From positions 1-25,271 of IMG/VR virus record IMGVR_UViG_3300028394_000289: a stretch of DNA of 25,271 nucleotides. One strand, given 5' to 3'. Origin of the DNA: a virus. Positions 7,565-16,258 of the stretch are shown piece after piece. Below the pieces are notes generated by a model. That model searched no databases. It had not been told where the DNA came from and saw only the letters and a list, made by a program, of their open reading frames with translations. Numbering within the stretch: position 1 is the first letter of the stretch; every line of letters starts with the position of its first letter. The position numbers and the translations under genes were made by a program.

Positions 7565-9925
7565 ATGATGCAAGACGAAGCTCTCAAACGTGCCATGTTC
7601 ACTAAGCCTATGACTAAGGCTACCCGCAACTCCGGCATCATGGCTGGATTTGAAGATGACGTGGAAGATATGCAACCAGAGGAGCCAGAAGAGCAAATGT
7701 CTCCTATGGCCCGCACGCCTCAAAATCCAGAGATTTTGATGAATACTTTGCGTGGGGACATGCGCTCTGTTGATGCACGTGTACAAGAGCTCGCAAATAT
7801 GGTCGGGGACCAAGCAGCACAGGAAACACCTCCTGAAGTTTTGGCTTTGTTGCAGGCTCAATTAGCCGCCCAACAGATGCCCCAAGGCGGTATTGGTGCT
7901 TTGCCCCAGTCTGCCGGAATGCCTCCTGCTCCCGGCGCTGGAATGCCTCCACAAGGAATGCCGCCCGCACCACCTCAAGGAGCTGGGCCGATGGCACCAG
8001 TGGGTGCTCCCCCTTTTCCGCAGGGGGCATCAGCCCCCCAACAATTTAGCCACGGCGGGGCAGTAGAGCCTCCAACCCCAGACGGCATGCCTCCGATGCA
8101 TGCTTTCTTGGGTTCTATTGTTACTCCGATGGCACGCTATGCACAGATGGGTGCAGATAAAGCCGCGATGCTTGGTCAAGAAGCCAATATCATCGGCGGC
8201 CGTTTGATGACTCAGGGTTTTCCCCAGCAGTTCCCCGGAATCTTGGAGAACCTAAGAGGACCCAACGGAAGATACATTGCTGATCAAATTTTGAAATACC
8301 CAACACTGACCCAGCATTTGGGTAATGTTGGTTCTAAACTAGCAGAACAATACCCTCGCGTGGCGGGAGCACTTAATACTGTGGCCCAGCCTGTTGTTGC
8401 AGGCGTTGGAGCCCTTGGTGCATCTATTCCTATCATCAATAGCATGGCGCCTTCAGCGAAGCGTTCTCCTGAAGAGGAAGCACAGTTTCAAGAAGTATTA
8501 GCACGCATTCCAACAAACAGCGAATTCCCAACAGGTGCAACTCCACCTGTCGCGCCCCCTGTTAATTCAAAGGAACCTGCTCCTCCTCCCTCTGGCGCTA
8601 AGAAGCCTGCCGTTCCTGTATCCCCTGCTGCGGTTACTGGGGAAAAGACTACAGATGAGTTCATCAAGGACCAAGCCAAGCCTGCTGGTGCTAACTTGAC
8701 GAGCATTATTCCTACCTCTTCTGCTAAGACAGATGTGGAAGGTATTCGTGAGAAATACAAGGAATACGGCCCACTGTTCAAAGAGATTTTGGGCGACAAC
8801 AACGATGATATGCGTGCAAACGCTATGTTGTTATTGGCTGATGCTGGCTTTAAATATGCCAGCGCTCGTCCTACTGCAGGCTCTACTCCTGTAACTCTTT
8901 TCTCCGAATCTATTGCCGATTTGCCAAGAGGCGTTGCTTCTTTAATTGCACAAGCAAGAGACCGCAAAGTCAAGATCGATACCGCTGCTTTGTCACAAGC
9001 TATTACAGATGTTTCGACAGAGAAGAAAGCAATGGCAACACTCAGGTCAGACATCATCAAAGGCGACTACAGTCTTTTACGGGAGCAAGCCAGACAAGGC
9101 GGGGGGAGTTTGGAAGACGGCGGCGCAGGTTTGGTTATTGCCAAGAATCCAAAAGGCAGTTACTTGGGCGTTTCTATTGATCCGAAGAACCCAACCGTAC
9201 AGTCTGCTGTTTCTAGCCGTTGGACATTGAGTGACACCAATCCGTTTGTTGAATTCCGTGGCCAAGCTCCTACGACTGTGGAAACAGATAAGCAAGAGAG
9301 AACCAAGCTCACCGGAACTTTGCGCTCACTGGACAACAGTCTATCTACGCTTGAAAACCTTAAAGGTGAGTTTGCAAATGCATACGGCCCCGGAGCATGG
9401 TTTAACGACAAGGTCAACAACCTGCTTGTTCCTGTCTTGCCCACGGCACTTGTCCGTCCTGACGTCAATCTGGTAGATACAAAAACTCGTATCAATACAG
9501 GTTTGAATTCCATCATCAAGAACATTGCCTCTGCTAATGACAGCGGACGTGTTGCTGTACAGGAACAAGAATGGGCTAAGAAGACGGCAGCGGATATTGA
9601 AAACCCAACAGCGTTTTTCCAAGACAAAGAGTTGGCTGCCAAACAGTTCAACAGTATGGAAACCATGTTGCGTAATTCACGCCAACAGGTCCTGACTCAG
9701 TTGGGCTATGAAGGTAGTGACTACGTTATGCGCACACCTAACACAGGGACAAAGAGCGATCCGTTTATTATTCCTACTGAGCCTAATGCCCAAAAGCAAA
9801 TGTTTAATTTCCTTGGCAATAGCCTTGGTAAGATTCAACAACCAAATGCAACCGTATATCTGAAGTTGCCTAACAATACAATTCAAGCGTTCAACCCCGG
9901 ACAATTGAAAGAACTGGTGAAATGA
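7565..9925 (+). CDS. Large putative internal virion protein, Pro/Met-rich N-terminal half
   Basis: 786 residues. RBS AAGGAAGC stands immediately before tandem ATG codons at 7565 and 7568; the first is used here. The N-terminal ~75 residues are acidic and helical. Residues ~100-180 are a low-complexity Pro/Gly/Met/Gln linker. About 200-300 include a Val/Ala/Gly hydrophobic stretch (VVAGVGALGASIPI). A Pro/Ala/Ser linker follows at ~310-365, then a largely helical region to the end. No enzymatic motif is visible; I find no lysozyme or protease residues. Its position between two other ejection-like proteins and the ATGA overlap with the next gene place it in the late virion operon. Structural role probable, exact role unknown. 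Confidence 0.6.
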   Translation: MMQDEALKRAMFTKPMTKATRNSGIMAGFEDDVEDMQPEEPEEQMSPMARTPQNPEILMNTLRGDMRSVDARVQELANMVGDQAAQETPPEVLALLQAQLAAQQMPQGGIGALPQSAGMPPAPGAGMPPQGMPPAPPQGAGPMAPVGAPPFPQGASAPQQFSHGGAVEPPTPDGMPPMHAFLGSIVTPMARYAQMGADKAAMLGQEANIIGGRLMTQGFPQQFPGILENLRGPNGRYIADQILKYPTLTQHLGNVGSKLAEQYPRVAGALNTVAQPVVAGVGALGASIPIINSMAPSAKRSPEEEAQFQEVLARIPTNSEFPTGATPPVAPPVNSKEPAPPPSGAKKPAVPVSPAAVTGEKTTDEFIKDQAKPAGANLTSIIPTSSAKTDVEGIREKYKEYGPLFKEILGDNNDDMRANAMLLLADAGFKYASARPTAGSTPVTLFSESIADLPRGVASLIAQARDRKVKIDTAALSQAITDVSTEKKAMATLRSDIIKGDYSLLREQARQGGGSLEDGGAGLVIAKNPKGSYLGVSIDPKNPTVQSAVSSRWTLSDTNPFVEFRGQAPTTVETDKQERTKLTGTLRSLDNSLSTLENLKGEFANAYGPGAWFNDKVNNLLVPVLPTALVRPDVNLVDTKTRINTGLNSIIKNIASANDSGRVAVQEQEWAKKTAADIENPTAFFQDKELAAKQFNSMETMLRNSRQQVLTQLGYEGSDYVMRTPNTGTKSDPFIIPTEPNAQKQMFNFLGNSLGKIQQPNATVYLKLPNNTIQAFNPGQLKELVK

Positions 9926-12900
9926 CAACTCTTACAAATGCCAACGGAGATTTAGTTGATCTAACTACTGGCGAGGTGATGGGCCGCGCGCAAGGCGCGC
10001 CTACTACTGTTGCAGACCCACGCAAGAACACCGGAGCTCCGGATCAGATCGTGGCTAATCCTTTAATGGGGTTGCTACAAAACACAACTTGGGGTTTTAA
10101 CTCTGCTTTGTTTGCATTACCGGACGCACTTGTTACACAAATTGGCAAACAGATCTTTCGTCAAAAGCCAGAAGAAACTGTCACGCTCACCAAGCTTTTT
10201 AATTCCGGCGAAGTTGCTCCTCGTAATGTAGAGGAGCGCTATGCCCGTGCCGCAGGTGAAGGCCTAGGCGGCACATTGCCTTTTACTGGAGTGCTTGCCG
10301 CTGCCGCTCGTATGCGCCCTATGGTCATGGCCGCCACACCCAGCGCAGGGGTCATCAAGAGTATTGCTAATGATGCCATTCAAATGGTGCAAAAGTCTCC
10401 CATGAAAGCGGCCGCATTGGATATGGTTTTTGGTGTAGGGTACGAAGGCCTTCGACAAGCAGTTGAAGAAAATGTAAGCGATCAAAATCAATACAAACCA
10501 CTGCTCAAGGAACTGTTACCAGCCGCTACTTTTGTAGGCTTACCTTTAGCTGCAGCCACATTGAGTCCAACGGCATTGGCGGTGCGTGGAGGCAAGCAAC
10601 TACAAGACAAGCTTGTCAACAATCTGGGTGAAGTCGGACAAGAAGTCTTGGCTCAAGAAACAGGATTGTTTAAGCTGCCCGGCATTAGGATTGTTCCTTC
10701 TGTTTTGATTGGCCGTGCGGAAAAGAAATTAAGTGGTGTCTTTGCAGACATTCAGAAAAATCCAGAGGCGTTGAAAGCTTTGGATGAACTCAATACCATC
10801 TTGGCTAACCCTGATGTGGAAAAACTTGGATTCCAGTTTGGTGTTGCAGAGCGCTACATGGACCCTGCATTGTTACAGAAACAAGCAGAGACGCTTCAAG
10901 GCATGTCCCCCAAGGACCTAGCGCCTTTCCGCAAGCAGTACGCTGAAAATCAAGCCAAACTAGAGCAGTTGTTTTCTACGTTCTCCCCTACTTCACGTAA
11001 GACGGTAGAGGAAGCATTTCTTGCCGCACAAAAGCAACGCCAAACATTTTTTGATGATTTACTGGCCCAACGTCAGACCTTGACTGATTCAGAGCGTGAG
11101 CTCTTGAACCAACGCCTTGGACCTCAGAACCCTGATCAAATCAATAACGAGCTACGTGGTGTTTTGATGTCTGGCATGGAGATGGATGCGGGCATGCGCC
11201 AAGGCATTTTGAGACGTATGGGCCTTAAACAAGCCATGGCACCTGATGGAACACCAATGCCTACACGGGCAGATGGAAAGTCTTTGTTTCCAGCAAGGGA
11301 CATGGAAGCTGCAGCCACTGCGTTAATTGAGAAATACAAGCCAGAGCGTCCTTCCCTGCGGGTCAACGTCCCTGAGCCAGTGCAATTACTAGAGCGCTTT
11401 GTCAAAGGCCAGCAACAGGCCAGAGATGCCATGACGGACAAGATGCTGGTGCAGTTGACTGATCAGGCAATCAACGAGCAACTCGGACCACTTGCCAAGG
11501 AAATGCCTGCTGATTTCCAAAAAGCTTTGCGAGACTCTGTATTGCAATTAGTCCGAGGCGACACGGCCAAAGGTTCTAAGCGCAAAGTTACTCTTGCTGA
11601 TATTGCTGCCACTCCAGACAAGAATGGCATGATTACTGTGGCTACCGGCATACCGGGGCGCAAAATCTACGTCAATCCCGGACAACTACAACAAGATGCC
11701 CAACGCATTGCCGCAGCCAATACAGGCATCGACATCAACGTACCCGAGGCCTTGGATTATCTCCAGTCCGCTCAGCGTTTCCGTAACGATTCCCTTGGCC
11801 GCTATAACGCTGCCATGATGAAGGGCCGTACCCGTTTGACAGATGCTCAACGTATTATTGATTCTGGCAACTCAGTGTTCAAGGACGTTGAGAAACTGAT
11901 CATGGACCACGTGCCAAAGATCAAGCAAGAGTATCAAGGCATGAAAATGATCCTTGATGACTACAAGGCCGGCTACGAACAAAGCCTGCCTTTGCTGATG
12001 ACACAGAAGACCCGTGGCGGACAAGAATACTATCTGCCCAACGAAGACTTGATGGCCACAGCATTTAAAAATGCCGACCGTCTACGTCAATTGCAGATAA
12101 CCATAGGTAATAACCCTCAAGGTAAAGAACTGTTAGAAAAAGGCGCTGTAGATTGGATTCGCAGCAAGCCTATTTTTGACAAAGACGGTTTGATTGACGC
12201 GACCAAATTGCGCCGTGTCATGGACCAGAATAAAAATATTGTTGAGGCCTTGCCTGCCAGCGTACGCTTAAAAATTGAAGACGAAGCTAAATTTGCTGAC
12301 GACATTGCCATTCGTTTGGCAGAAATTGATCAACGCCGTATCCAAGCCAAAGATGCAGAGCTTGATAGTCTTTTGGCAAAGTCTTCGCGTGCGGATGCTA
12401 GTCCTAGACAGACCTTAGAAAAAGCAATTAAAGACCCTGCCACTATGCGCAGTCTGGTCAATGAGATGAGCAAGGATCCAGAGAATCTGGCTTCACTACG
12501 TCGTTCCGTTTACGACTTGGCTACCGAAGGTGCGGCCAAAGGTGGCGCACTAGAAGTCTTCTTGCGTAATAACGAGAAGTCTTTGAAGGTGCTGTATGGT
12601 GGCACAGGCCACTATAACAACCTACTTCAGTTGGCCAACATGCAACGACGCGTCAACGCGTTTGCTGATGTCACTGGACAAGTTCCTGCTTTTGACACGC
12701 TAGACCAGCAACTACAGGGGCTGTTTGGTGTAAGCATTCCTTACTTGACTACCAGTATCCGTAACGTAGCGATGCGTAATGTCTCTAAAGAAACCATGCT
12801 GGTGACCTTAGGCACACGTTTGCTCAACGCCAAAGAAGCAAAAGTGTTTGAGCGCCTGTTTACCAAGGCTTTGGAAGACCCCAAGTTTGCGGAGAAGATG

Positions 12901-13299
12901 ACTAGTTTGAACACCCCTGCTGCAGCGGCGGCCGTGGCCAAGGAACTGCAGAACTTTGGTATGTCTCCTAGGCGTTTGGCTGAAGTATTGACAGCGCCTG
13001 CGGCGTCCCGTGGGGCTGTAATTGAGGCACAGGACTTGGCCCAACAAGGCAATCCTCCCATCCCAGTTTCTAGCAATGTTTCACGTGGAACATCTGCCGC
13101 ACAAATGCTCAAGGCCCAGCCAGCAGCGCCCGCCACCCGTGGTACAAACTTCAACCCACGTATGCCAACGACGCCACAGGTCACTCCCGGCCAGCAGCAG
13201 ATACCTTTGATGTATCCTGCCATGTTCCCGAATGACCCAATCAGCGGGCTATTGCAACAACGTCAGGCGCAGGTACAACCACGGCCCCCGGGCATGTAA
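9922..13299 (+). CDS. Very large internal virion protein (putative DNA-ejection protein)
   Basis: 1125 residues, the largest gene in the window. It begins at ATG 9922 overlapping the previous stop (ATGA). It is mostly alpha-helical with long charged segments. Hydrophobic stretches lie near residues ~45-80 and ~195-225 (LLPAATFVGLPLAAATLSP), and the C-terminal tail of about 80 residues is rich in Pro, Gln and Ala, ending RPPGM. I see no transglycosylase or peptidase signature. Size, composition and position recall the giant ejection proteins of T7-like podoviruses (comparable to gp15/gp16) without detectable motif identity. An envelope-spanning ejection-tube role is therefore inference by analogy. 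Confidence 0.55.
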   Translation: MTTLTNANGDLVDLTTGEVMGRAQGAPTTVADPRKNTGAPDQIVANPLMGLLQNTTWGFNSALFALPDALVTQIGKQIFRQKPEETVTLTKLFNSGEVAPRNVEERYARAAGEGLGGTLPFTGVLAAAARMRPMVMAATPSAGVIKSIANDAIQMVQKSPMKAAALDMVFGVGYEGLRQAVEENVSDQNQYKPLLKELLPAATFVGLPLAAATLSPTALAVRGGKQLQDKLVNNLGEVGQEVLAQETGLFKLPGIRIVPSVLIGRAEKKLSGVFADIQKNPEALKALDELNTILANPDVEKLGFQFGVAERYMDPALLQKQAETLQGMSPKDLAPFRKQYAENQAKLEQLFSTFSPTSRKTVEEAFLAAQKQRQTFFDDLLAQRQTLTDSERELLNQRLGPQNPDQINNELRGVLMSGMEMDAGMRQGILRRMGLKQAMAPDGTPMPTRADGKSLFPARDMEAAATALIEKYKPERPSLRVNVPEPVQLLERFVKGQQQARDAMTDKMLVQLTDQAINEQLGPLAKEMPADFQKALRDSVLQLVRGDTAKGSKRKVTLADIAATPDKNGMITVATGIPGRKIYVNPGQLQQDAQRIAAANTGIDINVPEALDYLQSAQRFRNDSLGRYNAAMMKGRTRLTDAQRIIDSGNSVFKDVEKLIMDHVPKIKQEYQGMKMILDDYKAGYEQSLPLLMTQKTRGGQEYYLPNEDLMATAFKNADRLRQLQITIGNNPQGKELLEKGAVDWIRSKPIFDKDGLIDATKLRRVMDQNKNIVEALPASVRLKIEDEAKFADDIAIRLAEIDQRRIQAKDAELDSLLAKSSRADASPRQTLEKAIKDPATMRSLVNEMSKDPENLASLRRSVYDLATEGAAKGGALEVFLRNNEKSLKVLYGGTGHYNNLLQLANMQRRVNAFADVTGQVPAFDTLDQQLQGLFGVSIPYLTTSIRNVAMRNVSKETMLVTLGTRLLNAKEAKVFERLFTKALEDPKFAEKMTSLNTPAAAAAVAKELQNFGMSPRRLAEVLTAPAASRGAVIEAQDLAQQGNPPIPVSSNVSRGTSAAQMLKAQPAAPATRGTNFNPRMPTTPQVTPGQQQIPLMYPAMFPNDPISGLLQQRQAQVQPRPPGM

Positions 13300-13308
13300 G
13301 GAATAGAA

Positions 13309-13680
13309 ATGGAAATGATTGGACGCCTAGTCGGCACATTGTTCTTGGCCCGTGAATATGCGCACAGGGCGCATCTGCGCGTCACTGGCCCCGGTAGCTT
13401 TGCCAAGCATTCTGCGTTGGGTGAGTTCTACACAGGCATCATCGACATCGCCGATACGATTACAGAGGCCTATCAGGGCCGCCACAGCATTATCGAAATC
13501 CCTTACCTTCCAATGATTGACGAGGATGATCCTGTCAAAGCACTGGAAGAGCTGTTGGATGACGTAGAGAAGATTCGCTATGACGCAGTGGACAAGAAAG
13601 ATACTGCCATCCAAAACCTTATAGACGAATCCGTTGCCACGTTCTTGTCTGCGCTATATAAGCTAAAGAACCTCAAATAA
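13309..13680 (+). CDS. Small Dps/ferritin-like four-helix protein (DUF5856-like)
   Basis: 123 residues, with RBS AAGGAA before ATG 13309. I recognise the N-terminal half as the phage DUF5856 type. It aligns well with Dps: in helices A and B, residues H22, H34, D49 and E53 (AHLRVTGPGSFAKH...DIADTITEAYQG) have the spacing H-x11-H-x14-D-x3-E that binds iron at Dps ferroxidase sites. The extra acidic residue that Dps has four positions after the second His is Gly38 here, next to E39. The C-terminal half (about 73-123) looks like two further helices, giving a shortened four-helix bundle. There is no DNA-binding Lys-rich N-tail. It closes the main virion gene run, so it may be a virion component or an oxidative-stress protein. 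Iron binding is inferred, not shown. Confidence 0.7.
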   Translation: MEMIGRLVGTLFLAREYAHRAHLRVTGPGSFAKHSALGEFYTGIIDIADTITEAYQGRHSIIEIPYLPMIDEDDPVKALEELLDDVEKIRYDAVDKKDTAIQNLIDESVATFLSALYKLKNLK

Positions 13681-13702
13681 TGTGGACCCCTTCTCTCTTC
13701 AT

Positions 13703-13810
13703 ATGGAAGGCGCTGCGGAAGAACTCTTGAAGTATTGCAAGGCAGGTGGCAAAATACTAAAAGGACTAGAAAACCGCCGTAAGGACGAGCGGGCTTTATT
13801 TTTATCATAA
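13703..13810 (+). pseudogene. Duplicated endolysin 3' fragment (35 codons)
   Basis: An in-frame stretch from ATG 13703 to TAA 13810 encodes the last 35 residues of a GH24 lysozyme (MEGAAEELLKYC...NRRKDERALFLS). It matches the C terminus of the endolysin at 672-1148 in 34 of 35 residues; only the last residue differs (Ser for Gly). By direct comparison about 19 of 108 bases differ, and all but the final codon's changes are synonymous. The catalytic E/C/T region is absent and similarity stops sharply at the ATG. No Shine-Dalgarno sequence precedes it (pyrimidine-rich CCCCTTCTCTCTTC). It is best read as a recombination relic of a related phage's endolysin, though translation as a mini-peptide is not excluded. 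Confidence 0.85.
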
Positions 13811-13819
13811 GGGCATAAA

Positions 13820-14023
13820 ATGATAGGCTTTATTCAAAAACAAATTGATGCTAGTGAAAAATTGTTTGAGATGATGCGACAAGACCATAAAGAACGCATG
13901 TCTCAAGTGTTAGTTTGGGCAGACATGAATGAAAGTCTGATGCGCAAACTGGAAGAACGTGACCGAGAAATTCAAGAATTAAAAGGCCTATTGCAGGCCT
14001 ATCAAACTGCAGAAACTCTGTAG
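13820..14023 (+). CDS. Small coiled-coil protein of unknown function
   Basis: 67 residues with RBS AAGGG before ATG 13820, 9 nt after the endolysin fragment. The whole sequence is predicted helical and charged, with heptad-like spacing in ESLMRKLEERDREIQELKGLLQ, so it probably oligomerises. It has no membrane segment and no motif I recognise. It is the last gene before the terminator at 14080-14111, so it belongs to the late rightward operon. It may be a virion accessory or assembly protein, but nothing in the sequence decides this. Confidence 0.6.
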   Translation: MIGFIQKQIDASEKLFEMMRQDHKERMSQVLVWADMNESLMRKLEERDREIQELKGLLQAYQTAETL

Positions 14024-14037
14024 TAACCGAGCAGTTG

Positions 14038-14074
14038 CCATCACATCAGTCCGGGGCGTCTCCCCCCGTGATGG
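14038..14074 (+). other. Hairpin upstream of the late terminator
   Basis: CCATCAC (14038-14044) and GTGATGG (14068-14074) are perfect inverted repeats. An inner GGGG/CCCC pairing (14053-14056 with 14064-14067) can stack on them across an 8-nt bulge. No T-run follows, so it is not itself a terminator. It lies in the 3' untranslated end of the late mRNA and over the last codons of the convergent nuclease gene; it may protect the transcript 3' end. Confidence 0.5.
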
Positions 14075-14783
14075 TACTTAAGTCCGGGCCCACAAGGCTC
14101 GGACTTTTTTTATTAAATTCTTCTACGCGGCACATCCACATATCTTTGTATCCATCAAATTCGCGCCCACAAGTAATGAATTCTTTAGTCTCTCCATTCT
14201 GTGCAATCATCATAATCACTCCTTGATCCACTGTGGTGCCATGCGCCATATCATGCGCACAAGCATATGCGGCTAATTGGATAAAGTAATCATCAATCCA
14301 CTTACGCTCTTTCATCTTGTTAGTTTGTTTAAAGTCAATAATCGAGGGTTTATCCCTATATACGCCAATACAGTCAGAAGTGCCTGCGTATTTAGTTGGG
14401 TAGTACAGCGGTATCTCTGCCCCCCAGACTTCTTGTACATGCGGAAAAAACTCCTCAATTAAACGGTAGCCCATCCAATAGCCTTTGACCGCGAGCCATG
14501 TTCTTGGTACGGGTAAATCCCTATTTATCAACAGTCTCTCTACAACGTTATGCATGTGCGTGCCCACAGTAGCGGCATCATTTTTAATCCTGTCCGCTTC
14601 CTCCTGCCCAATCCTCGCGGCCCACGCCTCTAAATGTGCTTTATCTTTCGTCCCAGATAAGATAGTTGTCACACTGGGGACAGCAGGCTGCCCTTCCAAG
14701 GTATACGTCCGACCGTTGGGGCCGTCTATGCGCTGGAGACGTGGGTATTTATAGCGCGGGCGCAGTGGAATTAATTGCATCAT
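14046..14783 (-). CDS. RecB/Cas4-like PD-(D/E)XK nuclease
   Basis: 245 residues. The PD-(D/E)XK core is visible in order: GTHMH (H78), an acidic residue in WGAEIPL (E123), D137 in the GTSDCIG strand, D150-x-K152 in IIDFKQTNK, and the trailing QLAAYA helix (motif QxxxY). These are the metal-binding and catalytic residues of the RecB-like exonuclease superfamily (PDDEXK_1 type). The likely role is processing or recombination of phage DNA ends, or degradation of host DNA. The start ATG 14783 overlaps the stop of the SNF2 helicase upstream (ATGA), so the two are co-translated and probably act together. A second ATG follows immediately. Its last ~20 codons overlap the terminator hairpin of the convergent operon. 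Confidence 0.85.
   Translation of the reverse strand: MMQLIPLRPRYKYPRLQRIDGPNGRTYTLEGQPAVPSVTTILSGTKDKAHLEAWAARIGQEEADRIKNDAATVGTHMHNVVERLLINRDLPVPRTWLAVKGYWMGYRLIEEFFPHVQEVWGAEIPLYYPTKYAGTSDCIGVYRDKPSIIDFKQTNKMKERKWIDDYFIQLAAYACAHDMAHGTTVDQGVIMMIAQNGETKEFITCGREFDGYKDMWMCRVEEFNKKSPSLVGPDLSTITGGDAPD
14080..14111 (+). terminator. Intrinsic terminator of the rightward late operon
   Basis: An 11-bp stem, AAGTCCGGGCC (14080-14090) with GGCTCGGACTT (14096-14106) and one G-U pair, has a 5-nt loop CACAA and is followed by a T-run (14105-14111). This is a classic rho-independent terminator for rightward transcripts. It lies within the coding sequence of the leftward nuclease gene. There is no T-run on the other side, so it should act in one direction. 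Confidence 0.85.
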
Positions 14784-16231
14784 TTGATCCAGTCCTTTAG
14801 GTCTTCGCCCAGCACTTGCGAGGCTATGTTAATTTTGTTTCTAAGCGCTTTGACAATGTGCTCATCAACCGTATTAGGGCTGATGAAATCAATGTAAGTC
14901 ACCTTGCTTGTTTGCCCAATCCTATGGGCCCTGTCTTCTGATTGCAGGCGTACCTCCAAGTCAAAACTATTGCTGTAGTAAATGACCGTCTTGGCAGCAG
15001 TCAAAGTCAAACCATATCCGCCTGTGCGGGGATTGCCTACAAAGAAACGTAACTCGCTATCCATGTCTTGAAATTTAGTCACGATCTCCTGCCTATCCTC
15101 AGCCTCTGTATCACCGTAGTAAGTAGCCACAGAGGTCATGCCGTATTCCTTTTGCAGGGCAGTCTTGATGTTCTCAATATCTCGCCTGTAGTTGGCCCAA
15201 ATGATGATCTTGCCATCGCATTCTTCAATTGTGGACAGCAACTCATTGACCCTGTTATTCGGTATGTCTACTTGCCTGCCATCGTCATACTTCACGTGGC
15301 CGCAGCATATCTGATGCAAGCGCATGATCTGGGTCAGAGCATTATTGGTAGACATCAAATTTCCATCTACCAAGGCCAACGCCATGAGCTTCATTTGATC
15401 GTAGTATTTCTTCTGTTCTACAGTGAGTTCAATGTCTCTGCGAACAAAGACTTTATCTGGTAAATCCAAGCATTCATCTTTGGTCACGCGGTATGAAAAC
15501 TCACCTAGTTTTTTCTGCAATTCATCCAAGTGTCGATAGCCAACAATCTGCTTAAATGTATGTGTGGATAGCTTGCGTTCAACAAGAACCGCGTAGCGTG
15601 CTTGGAAGGCATAGAAACTGTGGTAGTTGAGGTTGCCATTGCCTAAGAATTCGCACTGGCTGTAGAGGTCTAGCGGGGACTTCGTCACAGGGGAGCCTGT
15701 AGCAATTCTCCTGTACCGCGCCTCACGGCCCACTTTCACAATACTCTTGGTGCGTTTAGATGTTGGTGTCTTAATGGTGGTGGATTCATCAATAGCCATG
15801 AATGCGTTGGTCACCCGCAAGAATGTGCGTGCAAACGCACTACCTTTTTCTGTGCTGAACGCTTCAATATTTATTACCAAAATACGCAACGTATCCACCG
15901 CATTTAGCATCGCATCCATCTCAATCTTCTCCGCCTTTCTCGGCGTAGGAGACCATGCAGCCATGGTGTAAGTTATGTGATCCGGCATATGCTTTGGTAT
16001 TTCAGATGTATACCAGTTGCGGTATACACCCTTAGGCGCAACGATCAGCAAGGCGTTGATCTTGCCCTTGTCAAATAACATGGCGGCATTGTTTATAAGC
16101 ATGAAGCTCTTGCCTGTACCCATATCGGCAAATAAAGCGACCTCCGGATCCTCCCAAAAACGCTGTAAATACGCGGCTTGGTGAAGGTAAGGTTGATTTT
16201 TAAATGGATAGTGCTGTAAAAAATAACTCAT
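14780..16231 (-). CDS. SNF2-family DNA-dependent ATPase / helicase
   Basis: 483 residues from ATG 16231, preceded by a purine-rich AAGAAAGAGAGAAAG. An in-frame extension of 18 residues to 16285 is rejected because it runs through the control region. Superfamily 2 motifs are present in order: YLHQAAYL (Q motif, ~15-22), Walker A DMGTGKS (36-42, K41), motif Ia LLIVAPKGVYRNW, Walker B variant DEST (148-151), motif III ATGSP, motif IV IIIWANYR, motif V TGGYGLTLTAA, and motif VI QSEDRAHRIGQ (430-440, R434 and R437), which is diagnostic of SNF2. It would translocate on or remodel duplex DNA using ATP. It is coupled to the nuclease gene and read away from the replication operon. Confidence 0.9.
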   Translation of the reverse strand: MSYFLQHYPFKNQPYLHQAAYLQRFWEDPEVALFADMGTGKSFMLINNAAMLFDKGKINALLIVAPKGVYRNWYTSEIPKHMPDHITYTMAAWSPTPRKAEKIEMDAMLNAVDTLRILVINIEAFSTEKGSAFARTFLRVTNAFMAIDESTTIKTPTSKRTKSIVKVGREARYRRIATGSPVTKSPLDLYSQCEFLGNGNLNYHSFYAFQARYAVLVERKLSTHTFKQIVGYRHLDELQKKLGEFSYRVTKDECLDLPDKVFVRRDIELTVEQKKYYDQMKLMALALVDGNLMSTNNALTQIMRLHQICCGHVKYDDGRQVDIPNNRVNELLSTIEECDGKIIIWANYRRDIENIKTALQKEYGMTSVATYYGDTEAEDRQEIVTKFQDMDSELRFFVGNPRTGGYGLTLTAAKTVIYYSNSFDLEVRLQSEDRAHRIGQTSKVTYIDFISPNTVDEHIVKALRNKINIASQVLGEDLKDWIK

Positions 16232-16258
16232 TCTTTCTCTCTTTCTTGAAAAAGGGTA

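Noticed and set aside
8488-9060. 190-residue minus-strand open frame
   Set aside because: Lies opposite the virion protein gene, has no RBS or recognisable motif, and its composition is that of a complementary shadow.
12741-13223. 160-residue minus-strand open frame
   Set aside because: Shadow of the large ejection-type protein; Ser/Ala/Gly-rich with no start signal or known pattern.
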